Counted from the first letter of the stretch, positions 13,617 to 25,562 are shown. The stretch: DNA of 64,000 bases from Cladophialophora immunda (GCF_000835495.1 NW_015622543.1:2834806-2898805), one strand, 5' to 3'. Notes: generated by a model not told the origin, from the sequence alone. Program-made: numbers and translations.

Positions 13617-16241
13617 ATGCCACAAGCAAGGCAGTCAACTCTCGGGTACAGCTACCCTCTCTTTTGCGAATTCTGACAGGGGGCTGACTTTCATAGCAAA
13701 TTCCTCGGGAACACACAAAATGGCACCAAATCTAAAACCCAGTCCACTCTCTCCTTCAACCAAAAGTCGACATCCAAGGGCAGGAAAGCGGATGATCCAC
13801 CCGAGGAAGAGATGGATGTGTCCGCTGATCCGAGAAATGGACACGTGGACGATGTCGAGAATGGCAAGGATGAAACCAACAATTCCCCAAGCAGAAAACA
13901 CAAGCTAGAGGGCGAAGAAGAGGAGGATGACTCTGACGATCAGCCTGTGGTCAAGAGACGGAGGAGAGCATCTGCATCCGAAAATAAGCCCAAAGATCCT
14001 CCAAAGACAAATGGTGTCGCTGCCAAACTGGAATCTAAAGTTGATATTGAAGAGACGTCTTCGAAAACGGTCCAGTTCGAGCAAGAGGAGCCGGAACTGT
14101 CAGATCGAGACAGTGGTGTCTCAGAAGCCGACGAGGATGTCTCTGCAAGTGAGGACGAGAACCTCAAGGTCGATAAAAAACAAGCGGCCGAAATTCAGGC
14201 CACGATCATATCAACGGGAAAAGATCCTTATCCAGATTGGAAGGCTGGCGATCCTGTCCCGTACGCAGCACTGTGCACAACTTTCTCCTTGATCGAACTC
14301 ACAACAAAGCGTCTACAAATCACAGCCTATTGCTCGGCTTTTCTGCAGCAAGTTCTCCGATTGACGCCTCAGGATCTCCTGCCTACGATCCAACTGATGC
14401 TGAACAAACTCGCTGCAGACTACGCCGGTATCGAACTTGGGATAGGGGAGTCCCTGATCATGAAAGCCATTGGAGAGAGCTCTGGCCGCTCGTTATCGGT
14501 TATCAAGGCAGACCATCAAAAGATTGGTGATCTGGGCCTGGTTGCTGCCAAGAGTAAATCTAAGCAGAGCCAGATGTTTAAACCAAAGCCGCTCACAGTC
14601 CGAGGCGTCCATCAGGGATTACTTGACATCGCCAAGATGGAAGGGCAAGGCTCACAAGACCAGAAAGTTCGAGCTATCAATAAACTCATGGCGTCTGCAG
14701 ATGTCTCATCTGCAGGTAAAACTGTCGACATCACCAAGGACAAAGGAGGGCCGTCCGAGGCCAAGTTCTTGGTTCGTTTTCTTGAAGGAAAACTGAGACT
14801 CGGCCTGGCAGAGAAAACCGTCATCATTGCGCTGGCACAGGCCGTAGTGACCCACGAGGCCGTGAAGGAAGGGAAGGTTCCCACCACAGATCAGTTGGCG
14901 CAGGGAGAGGCCACGCTGAAAATGGTTTACAGCCAGCTGCCTTCATACGAAGTGATCATTCCTGCAATGCTGGAACACGGCATCTTCAACTTACACGAGA
15001 CGTGCAAGTTGCAGCCAGGAGTGCCCCTGAAACCCATGCTTGCCAAACCAACCAAGTCAATCACCGAGGTGCTAGACCGGTTCGAGGGCAAGAACTTCAC
15101 ATGCGAATATAAATACGATGGGGAGCGTTCGCAGATCCACTACATTGCCCCTGAAGCCATGTCCGAATACCCAGCAGCACAGAACACGCTAACCAAAGAT
15201 CCGAAGGCATTCAAAGGTCTTGCAGCCGTTTTCTCAAGGAACTCGGAGGACCTTTCAAAGAAATACCCCGACATCCTAGAGAAACTCAACTCGTGGGTTA
15301 AGCCCTCGACGAAGAGTTTTGTCCTGGACTGCGAGACCGTCGCTTGGGATCCTCAAAACAAGAAAATCCTACCCTTCCAACAACTAATGACTCGCAAGCG
15401 CAAAGACGTCAAGACCTCTGAAGTCACTGTCCAAGTATGTGTGTTTGCCTTCGATATGCTCTTTTATAATGGCGAAGCACTTGTGCAGAAATCATTCCGT
15501 GAGAGACGGGAAATCCTGCACGATGCCTTCGTGCCGGTAGAGGGTGAATTCCAATTTGCCCAGTATGGCGATGCCAAGGACGTTGAAGAAATTCAGCATC
15601 TGCTCGATGATGCTGTCAAAGCATCTTGCGAAGGCTTGATGGTAAAGATGCTCGACACGGAAGAATCGGCCTACGAGCCATCCAAGCGCTCGAGGAACTG
15701 GCTCAAAGTGAAGAAAGACTATCTCTCCGGCATAGGAGACTCCTTGGACCTTGTGGTCCTTGGTGCTTATCATGGCAAAGGCAAACGCACTTCCTGGTAT
15801 GGCGCCTTCCTCCTCGCCGCATACAATCCCGATACCCAAAATTTCGAAACAGTCTGCAACATCGGCACCGGTTTTTCTGAATCCCTGCTTGAGGAGCTCG
15901 CCAAGGAGCTCTCCGAAATAGTGATTGAGCGCCCCAAACCCTTTTACTCTCACTCGACCGTGAAGAACGATCAACCAGACGTGTGGTTCGAGGCGCGCCA
16001 TGTCTGGGAAGTGAAGACGGCAGATCTTACGTTGAGTCCTCGATATAGGGCCGCGATCGACGAGATGGGCGGCAAGAATGGGATCAGTCTTAGGTTTCCT
16101 CGGTTCATCCAGCGGAGAGACGACAAGAAGCCCGAGGAGGCGACGACTAGCGCGCAAGTGGCGGAGATGTACAGGAAGCAGGAGGTGATGCAGAAGGAGC
16201 AATCGACTAAAACTGGCGTGGACGACGACTTTGAGTATTAG
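13617..16241 (+). CDS. cdc9: ATP-dependent DNA ligase I (two exons)
   Basis: Replicative and repair DNA ligase that seals nicks using ATP; nuclear, with a possible mitochondrial form. Exons 13617-13645 and 13697-16241 give 857 residues. The first exon encodes only MPQARQSTLG, and after a 51-nt intron (GTACAG...CATAG) the protein continues KFLGN. The joined QSTLGKFL is a PCNA-interacting (PIP) box, which supports this short first exon. Residues about 25-165 are acidic/basic and disordered with nuclear-signal-like KRRRR. The DNA-binding domain follows, then the adenylation domain with the catalytic Lys at about 482 in EYKYDGER (KxDG motif). Near 680 EGLMVK (motif IV-type) and W-LKVKKDY (motif V) are visible, followed by the OB-fold. 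The length fits fungal ligase I. Confidence 0.97.
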
Positions 16242-16611
16242 AACCGAGAAAGAAGACCACGAATGGCATGACACGAGGTGATTGGGCACGTGGTGGGTGA
16301 CTGCTGGTCTGATTGACCATCCAGTTGTTGGCCAACATGAGCAGGAAGGTGGACTTGGATGGTTGATGGGGTCATGATATGATGTGATGCCATCATTGCT
16401 CTACCGAAGCATGAATTTCTCATTGTATCATCAAATGAATTTGCGACGGAAAAGAAAGAATACATTTACAAGGCGGCGGATCTGGCTCCTCCCAGACCGT
16501 GCATGGAGCTGTGAAATGAATAATAGTATAAGACAAGGAACTCCGCCGTGCTGAGTCCAGACCAGCGCCTATTCCTTTTTTCTTACTTGGCATGTATGTA
16601 TCGATCGCCAA
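16242..16611. other. Short convergent intergenic region
   Basis: 370 bp between the ligase stop and the stop of the minus-strand hypothetical gene. Nothing is recognised beyond presumed 3' UTRs. Confidence 0.6.
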
Positions 16612-18150
16612 CTAACCTCGCCGCCTGCACGCCATCTCCTCTTTGACCGAGTCTGGGATCTCGGCGATGACGAGGTACAGCACATCCTGCTGCATCGTCC
16701 TTGCTCTCCTCAGCACTTGTCTGAGTCCACCGCGACCATCGCCGCCGCCACGTCCTTGCGGTCCCGGCCGTCCTCGGCTGTAACCTTCATCACATGGATT
16801 CCCTGAATCTTCCCGGCGATGACGTCGTTCGTGGCGGTGGCGCCGTCGAGAGCTCTCGTGCGATGAATACCCACGGTCGTCCGGTTCACGGGACTGGTAA
16901 TAATGGGGCTGAGACTGGGACTCAGATCGGGAGAGAGAGAGGGAAGCAGATCCATAGGACTGCTGTCTGTATTTTTCACCTTGTGCCGCGCCCGACGCGG
17001 TCCGTGCGAGCCGCATCAGCAATCCTTCGTCTCCGTGGGAGCTGGATCGCTTTATGCTTCTTACGGTCGACAGCAACCCGCCTTGGTCGCCTCTTGGGTT
17101 GATGATGCCACCCGTCAGGAGCGCGAGAGGACTTCCCGAATTAGCGGGGTGATTGGGGTCGCTGAAGCGGCTGGCGAAGCTCGGCCGGCCATTTGAATCT
17201 GCCTGCAAGGCGTCGGCGTAGGTGGAAGGATAAGCGGCCTGGGCACGTCGGTCGAAGTACGAGGAAACAAACTTTGTGCTCCGCTTCCAAGACGATGCCG
17301 GCTGGCCGTCGTCATCTGCTTCGTCGTCGACATCTGGGAAGATCAGCGGGGCGGATTGAGGGATCGCGAGTTCACGTCGGCCTGTTCCGCCGGACGAGGG
17401 AAGTGGACGTCCCGTGTCGACGTCCAGAATGCTTTGGTCGGTCTGACCGGGCGCAAAGGTCGTAATCATCGCATGCAGCCCGACGGGCCAAAACATCTCC
17501 CTGTTCGCCTTGTCCAAGAAAGAGTTCGTTCTCATCCTCTCCTGCGCGGCGCTGGCATACTTCACGCCGGCTTGCACGCTCATGCTCACGGCCATGGCAA
17601 TCACGCTGGGGGCGAACCCAGCAGCCATAGCGCCAATGTTAATTGCATGGAACACGGGCGAGGCGCGCGAGGACTGTTGGAAGTCTTTGAGGAACTGGAG
17701 AAAGGCGGCTTGAGAGATATTTTTGTGGGTTTGGAGGACGGGAGCATACGCTCGAATAAAGCCTCGAGAAGAACGGTGAGGGCGACGCTGAGGTAGGATG
17801 ATAGGAGCTGGGAGGGGTTTTATTGTGGTGAATGGAGTAGTGCTGGAAGAACTCGGAGAGATTGCTTCATCGTACGACGGGGGGAGGATGGAGTCGAGGG
17901 CAAAAGCATCCTCCTCCTCCTCCTCGTCAGAAAGTGATTCTTGTTCGTCGATGTCCTGGGCTTCATGTTGAACGGCGGCCCCTCTGCTCTTCGGTGCGCC
18001 GTTGGAGTCCTCGAGGGCGTCATGTCTCCTTGCAACCGGGCTTGTTTTTTTGTTCTTGTGTTGAGCATGCGCCTCGGCCGCAAGACCTATGAGACTGCCA
18101 ACCCCCTTAGTCACCCGAGTCAGGGGTCCATTTCGTTGGCCGCCACTCAT
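16612..18150 (-). CDS. Conserved-looking hypothetical protein with PPxY motif
   Basis: A single 512-residue frame starting MSGGQRNGPLTRV. The N-terminal third is hydrophilic, with an acidic run (DEEEEEDAF) near 75-83 followed by LPPSYDEAI, a PPxY motif of the kind bound by WW domains of Rsp5/Nedd4 ubiquitin ligases. The middle (about 125-225) is the most structured part: RGFIRAYAPVL, a helical segment, then a hydrophobic Ala/Met-rich stretch (GAMAAGFAPSVIAMAVSMS) that may be a buried helix or a membrane-associated one. The C-terminus is Ser/Arg/Gly-rich and disordered, ending in a short helix (QDVLYLVIAEIPDSVK). I know similar fungal proteins only as uncharacterised. No catalytic motif is seen. 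A role as a WW-domain client is inference from one motif. Confidence 0.8.
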   Translation of the reverse strand: MSGGQRNGPLTRVTKGVGSLIGLAAEAHAQHKNKKTSPVARRHDALEDSNGAPKSRGAAVQHEAQDIDEQESLSDEEEEEDAFALDSILPPSYDEAISPSSSSTTPFTTIKPLPAPIILPQRRPHRSSRGFIRAYAPVLQTHKNISQAAFLQFLKDFQQSSRASPVFHAINIGAMAAGFAPSVIAMAVSMSVQAGVKYASAAQERMRTNSFLDKANREMFWPVGLHAMITTFAPGQTDQSILDVDTGRPLPSSGGTGRRELAIPQSAPLIFPDVDDEADDDGQPASSWKRSTKFVSSYFDRRAQAAYPSTYADALQADSNGRPSFASRFSDPNHPANSGSPLALLTGGIINPRGDQGGLLSTVRSIKRSSSHGDEGLLMRLARTASGAAQGEKYRQQSYGSASLSLSRSESQSQPHYYQSREPDDRGYSSHESSRRRHRHERRHRREDSGNPCDEGYSRGRPGPQGRGGGDGRGGLRQVLRRARTMQQDVLYLVIAEIPDSVKEEMACRRRG

Positions 18151-19246
18151 ACTTCCGGATATGTTTTGGTTGAAGGATTGAGATCAAGATCTGGTGCTTA
18201 TCTGGGAAGTTTGGATTCAAATATGTGCGAAAAGGCTTGGGTTGAGGTATGAGGGACATCTTGAGAGGATGAAGCAGAACACCCACCTGATTATATAGGG
18301 AGCAACTGAGCACGGACAATAAGGACGCAGGGCATGAAAACCTTGAAATGAATGTTTGTTGGGTCAGCGCTGTACCTGTGCGTTGACATCAGTCCACGCA
18401 TGTCCAAATTGTCTATAATGTAAGCGAGGCCGAAGTGGTGACCAGGTTGGGTTAGCACGCTGAGGCAATGCATCTGGCCATCAACCAGTATCGGATCTCC
18501 CAACCTGTGGATTCCTTGTTCCGGGGTAGTCGATGGAACGTGCTATGTGTTGCCATGATCAGATCGGTTTAGCTTGTGTGCGCAGTCCCCCAGGCACCAG
18601 CAAAAAGACTGCCAGAAGGATTCGAAGATCATTGATAGAGATCAAGCGAAAAGGAACCAGACTTGATCGCGCGGCAGATGCGTCGTCTGCGCCCTGCCGT
18701 ATATCGTATTGGGGTTGGAATGCCAGTACCTCGTATAGGGCACCAGTAGGATTGAGAAGGCAGCAACTTTCCTGGGAGAAACGGAGGTCATGTCATCGAC
18801 TTTGCTGTGGCATTGGTGAACATTGAGTGTTTCACGGCGGTGTGAGCGGGAGATGGGCGCTGGATGTGTTTGTTCGACAGGGCGAGATATCAGCTGGCCT
18901 CCTTGAACGTGTCTGACAGTATGAAATCTGCCAGTATTGGTGCAAGCAGTCTTGATCGACACTTGTCAGACGCATTCATTATTGCGATCCCATTCCGCGG
19001 CACGTGGCCCGTCGACTGTCATCGACAAAACCCCCTTGATCATCCCTCCAACCTCTCCATGCATGTCGAAGCCTCGAATCTCGTCAATCACTACTACGCC
19101 TGACACAGCGGCTCAAATCAGCTCTCCTTCCCAAATTTACGGTCGCTAAACACAGTCGTTTCACCACCACAAGGCGACCTTGTTGGTCTGCTCGTCTGTT
19201 TACCCCTCTCCATAACATCCCATTGACTGCCTTCCTCCCCGCCACC
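18151..19246. other. Divergent intergenic region
   Basis: 1.1 kb between the minus-strand hypothetical gene and the plus-strand BSD gene. It holds both promoters. A TATATA box candidate sits at 18292-18297. The last 100 bp before 19247 are pyrimidine-rich and typical of a fungal leader. Short frames here look like chance. Confidence 0.5.
18292..18297 (-). promoter_or_regulatory. TATA-box candidate for the PPxY protein gene
   Basis: TATATA lies 142-147 bp upstream of the minus-strand start codon at 18150. This is position and sequence only. Confidence 0.3.
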
Positions 19247-20634
19247 ATGGATCTCGCATACGATCATATCGCTGAACAAGCCTACAATACCGGTGATCGT
19301 GCCACTACGCCTACCCCTGCAACGAATGCCTCCTCAAACTCTAACGATACCTCCACGCCAAAGACAAGCTCCCCTAGACAGAGTCTCCAATCAGAGTTTC
19401 AGGAGACCTTCAAAGCATTTTCCAATTCACAATGGGGCGTCAAGCTAGGTGGCCTCTGGGGAAATGTCAGAAAGCAAGGAGAAAGTCTCTACGAGGAGGC
19501 AAAGAAGGAGGCTGCTGAAATGGCTAGCGATATGGAAGCCTTGCGCCTGAAGGGTGTCAAGGGATTGGGCTTTGGGGCGGAGCAGAAAGAGGGAGAGAAT
19601 ACCTCAGGAACAGACGGGGACATAGAATCATCCAGCACCAGCAAAGAAAATGAGCAAAACAAGACAATCCAGGAGACGGAGACATTCCTCGAGCGGTTCA
19701 AGGCCGAGGCTGCAAAGAGACTGAAAGACGTGCAGCGAGCGGAAGATGCTGCTGATGAAGCGCTCTTGAGGTTCGGCACGAACATCAGAAACTTCCTGCG
19801 GGACGCTGTGTCGGTGACCGCCCCTGACGACCAAGAGGCTGGCAACCGCCAGGCTGGGGAGGTGCTGTTTGAAAGTAGAGATCCTACCTCGGGCAAAAGA
19901 GTCATCCACACAAGCAGATTCGATGCGCAGCTACACGTCATCCACACTACAATGACGAGCTTCACTCAGGATCCAAGCGGCGCGGGCGACCAGTGGGATG
20001 GCTTCAAAAGGGGGTTCGACATCGACGAGATGACCGCACGCATTGCAGAAGACCTTGACAAGTATCGGGAGTTGAGAAGCTCCATGGAGAAGCTCGTGCC
20101 AGAGAAAGTCGAGTACAAGGATTTCTGGACGAGATACTATTTCCTGAGACATGTCGTGGAGACGCAAGAAGAAAAGCGGAAAGAGCTTCTCAAAGGTATG
20201 ATGGCGCAACGTTGACATTCACCCTCCCCCCCCCCCCCCCAACATTTTCGGAAACGTCTGCTAACGAACCCAATACAGCATCTACGCACGAAACAGAGGA
20301 GGTTGGCTGGGACGAGGACAGCGACGAGGAGCAGGGCGCTTCTTCTTCGACGCCCCAGCTCCGGAACGAAGCAGTGCCCAAAGTCCTGGTCGCACAGAAC
20401 ACCAACGACTCCTCGACCACGATACACCAGACGCCCGCGTCCGCGTCCGCCGACCCGACTTCGCTGAAACCCGAAGGCCGGCGATCGCACGACGAGAAGT
20501 CCGTCGCCGACAGTGACGCCAGCTATGATCTCGTCAGCGGCGCCAACAGCCGGGCTCCAGGGAGCCCGAAGGACGACCTCGGCCGGTCGCCCACCAAGGC
20601 GGAGGAGGAGAGCGATGAAGAGGACTGGGAGTGA
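19247..20634 (+). CDS. BSD-domain protein (two exons)
   Basis: Exons 19247-20195 and 20279-20634 give 434 residues. The start at GCCACCATGG is a full Kozak context and gives [13 protein letters not shown]. The 83-nt intron has a GTATGA donor, a GCTAACG branch site and a CAG acceptor, and contains a run of 15 C. Residues about 250-310 form a BSD domain with the conserved aromatic pair ([10 protein letters not shown] ... DFWTRYYF). Before it lies a charged coiled-coil-like region ([16 protein letters not shown]). The C-terminal exon is acidic and Ser-rich and ends EEDWE; acidic Asp-Trp tails recur in this family. Related proteins include yeast Dos2 and animal BSDC1, whose molecular role is poorly defined; links to ubiquitin and heterochromatin are reported for the former. 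No enzymatic motif is present. Confidence 0.9.
20226..20240. repeat. C15 homopolymer in BSD-gene intron
   Basis: Fifteen consecutive C between the donor and the branch site of the intron. It is length-unstable by nature and could form an i-motif or, on the other strand, a G-rich structure. Confidence 0.9.
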
Positions 20635-21653
20635 GGAGAGTTGTGCTGTCGCTGCTGCTACTGCTCTTGGCTCTCGATTGGTATTGAGTTTATGCCATGT
20701 ACCTAATAATGATACCCTGCCACCACCACCACAATACAAAACAATACAAAACGGTACAAGAGAATACAGTAATCCCTCCCAGAAGGACAAGTTCGATCAA
20801 AGTAGAGCGGCATTCGTCAATCCAGAAGCGGGTGCCCATGTCGTATTTGACCTGGATTATTTCTCCCCCTGGCACCAGTATGCACCGTTGGGAATGCACA
20901 ATCACATCCGGCGGGGGGTCGATTAGACAAGAAACTGACCAAAGTAGACAAAAACCTGCAAGATAAAGAGAATAGCTTCCTTATAATGTGGCGCAGTTGG
21001 CCAGGGAAAAGGTCGGTCCTGTGGCAAATTCGTCCAGAGAATGACCAGCGTTTTACAAGTATGTTATTAACAACCAGTGGAGAGTCTGTTGTGTTTCGGT
21101 TAAAGTCGAGGTAATACTCGTATCTCTCACGCCCAAGTTGAGCGTGAAGCGCACCAATGGGAATTGTGCTTTGCTTTCTTATGTGCCCCTTAATCCAAGA
21201 CAATCTCGAGGCGAAGGATCGGAGGCGAGGCTTCGGATACGCCGGCTGAGGAAGCGAGGCTGAGTCAACGCAACAGATAACGGACTACAAGTCAGTTCCA
21301 AAGTAGCACATTCGCACTTCTGAAAAGCTATCTCTGTTTCGAGTACAATGCATCATGTATTAGCTATCAGCCCGTCCAGTCGGGCCTATTACAGCAGATG
21401 CTTAATGCTCGTGCTAATAGGTACCGTTTGGTTGTCCGTAAAATCCGTTACGCATCAATAGGCACGCTGCGGTGACCTTGAACAAGCCAATCGCGCTGAG
21501 ATTCTGTCCGCCGATTGTCCCTTTCCCTGCCCCTGTGGAGCGAGGATGCAAGTCGCGCCGTTCGAATGTGGGTATCAACAGTGATGTGGAAACAAATTGG
21601 AAATTTTCATCGACCCTCCTAACCGACTCAAATGTGGCTCAAGTGTCATTTAT
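20635..21653. other. Convergent intergenic region
   Basis: About 1 kb between the BSD gene stop and the CFEM gene stop. A CCACCACCACCACAATACAAAA-like stretch occurs near 20720. No gene or RNA is recognised. Confidence 0.5.
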
Positions 21654-22892
21654 TCACAGCATCATGATAGCAGCAGCAAGACCTGCGATACCAGCCAGGC
21701 CGTTCACAGCTACTGTCGCCATGGGCACAGCTGCACCTGTGGCGCTAGATGCCCCTGACGAAGCGGCCGACGATGCACCAGATGCAGCAGACGAAGCGCC
21801 CGAAGCGGCAGAACTAGTGGCGCTGGCCAGATGCGAAGATGCAGAACTGGCGAGAGAGGATGCAGAGGCTTCAGCGGACGAGGCAGCGCCCGAGGCAGCA
21901 GAGGAGGCCGATGAGATTTGGGAGGAAAGAGAAGCTGAGAGGGACGAGGCAGATCCGCTTGCGCCAGAGGCGGCCGAAGATGCATGACTTGAAGCCGAGG
22001 ACTAAAAACCCGTTAGTGATTCTGGAACAATGCTTTTTTGAGGGGGAAGATGTCACTGACCCCAGCTCCTCCAACTGCGCTAAAGATGGTGGATGTGCCC
22101 ACGACCGTGGTGAATTTGCTGCCTGCACTGTCGGTGCCAGTCGAGAACAGGGTTTCGGTCGAAATGGGAGTCGAAGAACCGCCGTTGCCTCCTGAACCTG
22201 CACCAACTGCGCTAAAGATGGTGGATGTGCCGACGGCGGTGGTGATGGTGCTGCCATCGGAGGTAAGGGTGGAAAAGAGAGTCTCTGTAGAGACTGGCGT
22301 GGAGGAGCCGCCAGAGCCAGCACCGCCGGTACCAGATCCAGAACCAGAACCACCTGAGCCAGAAGCACTTCCACCAGAACCACCAGTGCCAGTAGCAGTG
22401 GCACCGCTAGGGCCAGTGGCAGTGGCACCACCAACAGTCAAGGCTGAGGTTCCGGAGAGAGTACCAACCGAGCTACCGGCGCTGGATGCGGAAGCAGCGG
22501 CTGTGACGACCATCAGCACATTTGCCCGACTGTCACCAAAGGATGTCCATCTTTCACTCACCAGAGGCGCAGTAATTTTGTCCATACGTAAGAATCGGTG
22601 AGATATCGGTACCAACCGGGCAAGACTCAGAGGAACAGTCGTGGAGGCCATAGCTGAAGTCGGAATTCTTGCACAGACAGACAACGTCGGGCGATCCATT
22701 GACATCGGGGCAGCCGAGGGTGGCAGCTTGAGCGAGCATGTTGTTGAAACACACTTGCTGAAGTACAGGTCAGTCAACGTTCTGAGAGGCCAGCCTGGAG
22801 CATGGGATACTTACACCGCATTGTGGTAGGCTGGAGAGTGTCTGCGCGAAGCTTGCGCTGACAAGAGCAGCGGCGATGACGAAGCTCTTCAT
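21654..22892 (-). CDS. CFEM-domain GPI-anchored surface protein (four exons)
   Basis: Exons: complement(22815..22892), (22562..22757), (22061..22500) and (21654..22001); 353 residues. Residues 1-16 are a signal peptide (MKSFVIAAALVSASFA). A CFEM domain follows, with eight Cys spaced LPQC, VCF, LGC, VVCLC, DC, SC and NYC, and the Asp before VVCLC that can ligand haem iron in characterised CFEM proteins. The rest is a Ser/Gly/Ala/Thr-rich stalk with two 44-residue tandem units (each with TSTIFSAVG) and a long SSA-type tract. The C-terminus (GLAGIAGLAAAIMML) is a GPI-attachment signal, so the protein should sit on the cell wall or membrane. CFEM proteins act in haem/iron capture, adhesion or host interaction; which applies here is unknown. 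Donor sites are GTAAGT, GTGAGT and GTCAGT. Confidence 0.93.
22071..22330 (-). repeat. 132-bp in-frame tandem duplication in CFEM stalk
   Basis: The same 29-base start (CCAACTGCGCTAAAGATGGT on the plus strand, continuing) occurs at 22071 and again at 22203. This is a 132-bp (44-codon) period with diverged ends. It encodes two copies of a Ser/Thr-rich module. Confidence 0.85.
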
Positions 22893-23288
22893 GGTTGAGG
22901 ATGAGAGGATCAAGGCTCGCGGATGAAGTTGAGAATTGCGCGGCGTAAAGGGTGTGACCAGTAAGATGATGCACTGTACGTGACGACGACGTCGAGAGCG
23001 AGCCCTGGGTAAGGCAAGGAGGGAGAGAGGACAAGGTCCAGCGAAGTGGTGGATGGGGGAAAGAAAGCAGCCTTAAGGCGCGGATTGAATTGACGCACAA
23101 GGTTTTAAGGGGAGGTGCTTTGAAAGTCAGAGCTGGAAGGTGGAAGTGGGAAGCTTTTGACTTGGGAAGTGAAGGTCAAGTGAGGTCGAGGTGGAGGAGT
23201 GACGGCAGTGGAGACCCTGTTGCCAGTGACGATGCAGCAAAGGCACAGCTCTGGAGGTGCGGCACGCCGTCCGAGTACGATGCGGTGC

Positions 23289-23313
23289 GCAGTATGCAGT
23301 ATGCAGTATGCAG
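23289..23313. repeat. Heptanucleotide repeat (GCAGTAT)
   Basis: Three perfect 7-bp copies and a partial copy, 0.4 kb upstream of the CFEM gene. Confidence 0.85.
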
Positions 23314-25375
23314 CAAGATGCAGGACCTAGCAAGTACCTAGGTAGGTGCTGTGAGTATTAGGGTAGCTACTAGGTAAGGAGCTCCAGGGGCCAGTGGATG
23401 TGATGATGAAAGAACAGGCGGAAGCTTGACCCCCAGAGTCAGGAACCAAGTTTTCTACAATTATACTTTTCATGGCAACAGGGGGACTCGGCTTGATGAG
23501 GAGGTTGGTGATTGGGGGTTGATTCTTGTCGAAACTGTGAAGCTGGTTACAATTACAATGCCCATGGCAATTAGCACCTCCTCTAGCGAGCTAGGTCTCT
23601 GAGTGTTGCACAGGCCGAACTTTCCCTAGGCGACCGCAGCCACTTGTGACACCGGGAAACTCATCTGTGACCCAACCGATTGATCCTGACCGCCACCCGT
23701 TCAGCCACAGCGGGCCCCTTTAGGTGTCGCCAGTACCTCACTAGCCCCCTCTGTCCCTTCTGTCCCCCAGGACGCATCCCCCGTAGCCCCTCGACCCGTT
23801 CCCGGATATGAGCTGGAACCCTGAATCGGGCGTTTTTTACGCGTGGCGATCACCAACTCTATACCCAACGCACTCTAGCACGGTTCGAATCGAGCTGAAC
23901 ATCGGGCTTCACAGATCTTGAAGTCGGCACCCAATCGATGATCCCCTCGGTGATTCCCACCTGCAGCCATGACCAAATCCTGCTTCCGTTGACCATGCAG
24001 TCATGGCATTCCGTCAGGGTGCGCCGCCCAACTGTCGATTACTAGCCGCTCTGGGGGTACACGGCTTCAACAAGCTGGTGTTCATATCCAGCCTCATCTC
24101 AGCGTGTACGACATACCAAGCCGTCTGGTAAACCTGGCGTGCCTGGTCCTGAGAGGTTGAAGAAGTCTGGGGTGATACACTGCAGGCACCCCGAGAAATG
24201 GAAATTGGCCTGAGCGTCGGAGCTCCACTGTGACGACACGAATTAGTGTTAGCACAGCGCCAGCTCGCCTAAGGATGTGGTTGCTCCTTGTAGCAAGTCG
24301 CTCTCTGCGCCTGGTCCCGAGAACTGCCATCACATCATAATCGCAGCGGGGCTGGGAGTCAATGCTCGCCACAAGAGCTGTATCTAGCGCTCAGACGGTG
24401 CAGAGTCGGCCAGGTGTTCTCACGTACGTGCAGTGCAGTCCTCAGCTTACATCCAGCCCTTCCCATTATTGTTGACACTGCAAAGAGGACGCGTCAACCG
24501 TGACCGCCACTGACTCCCGCACATGCAGGGCACAGAAAGCAGAAAGGCCCGGCCGGCTGCAGGCTACTGAGACAGGCATTCGGCCAGTCAACCTCACGCT
24601 GCCAAATCACAGCTCCCGCCACAGCCTGCTCGGAGGCACCTAGCTTCACACCCCAGCAAGTGTGTCCTGTGTCTTTCAACCATTTGACGAGCCTTGTCCG
24701 TAGCTACTCGTATTTAGCTGGTGGGAGATTCCCAGTTCCGGCACCACGAAAATATTGCGACCGAATCACCATCTCTTGTTCCTGGCCACTCTTCTTGCTT
24801 CCAGAGCTTTCGCCAGCATTGTATCCTCGTTTCAGAATGGAAATTGACTCTCTGCTGCGTCACCGTTCAACGGCTGTAGAACGTTTGTACACATTCCCTC
24901 AACTCATTCCTGTATGCAAATGGGCAATCTGGTTGGTGCAGAGTTGGTCAAATCTTGGTGAATGTCTTGCTTCCGCCACTTCTTTATCCGCGGAAATGCG
25001 TATCGTCAGAGGAAACAGAAGAATATAGGCATAACACATTGGCAACGGATACTGAGTTCTGGTTGGCCTCAGACTGTGAGCTCTCGCGGGGGCTCGGTGA
25101 GTGTGGTGTGATGGGTCTTGATAGTCCTCACTTAGCTGTCGGAGCTACTGTCGAGGAGGCCGCCACCTCAAGGGTTCCCTGGGTGCAAGGATGTATCCAA
25201 GATAGCCGAATGTCTTTAGGCCTGTGTCTGGTATCTAGTTAAACGACTGAAGGTGCGTTTTTGTTGTCAGCACCGTAATACTCTGCCACTGTAGTATAGG
25301 GCGGTTGAGCTCTCGACTTTCTCAGAATTTGCCTATTATGGAGGGGTGGAAATGAAAGATAAACATTGTGGCCAT

Positions 25376-25415
25376 GGAATCTGCGGCTTGGGAATCTGCG
25401 GCTTGGGAATCTGCG
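25376..25415. repeat. 15-bp tandem repeat
   Basis: The unit GGAATCTGCGGCTTG occurs twice perfectly, followed by a 10-bp partial third copy. Confidence 0.9.
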
Positions 25416-25552
25416 CTCGGCCCTTGTGAGATTTTATTTATCTGGCATTAATCTTTTAGACGATCTCTCTTCTTTTGTCGCCAGACACGTGTACCGGAAG
25501 CAAAGCCTTTTGGCTTTTGCCCTTCCCTGATAGGTACCGGGCCATTATCATG

Positions 25553-25562
25553 TATATATAAA
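25553..25562 (+). promoter_or_regulatory. TATA-box candidate
   Basis: TATATATAAA lies 287-296 bp upstream of the ATG at 25849 and is the strongest TATA-like string in the window. Spacing allows a promoter with a leader of roughly 250 nt. Confidence 0.4.

Noticed and set aside
15492..16289. 265-codon minus-strand frame
   Set aside because: It is antisense to the DNA ligase OB-fold region; no recognisable domain.
21472..21987. 171-codon plus-strand Ala/Glu/Asp-rich frame
   Set aside because: It is antisense to the Ser/Ala-rich last exon of the CFEM gene; the codon pattern of that repeat keeps the opposite strand open.
23336..23380. TTAGGG-like and TAGGTA words suggesting an interstitial telomere
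   Set aside because: Only one true TTAGGG-type unit is present and there is no tandem array.
23870..23905. GGTTCGAATCG resembling a tRNA B box
   Set aside because: No matching A box at proper spacing, no cloverleaf arms, and no acceptor-stem pairing around it.
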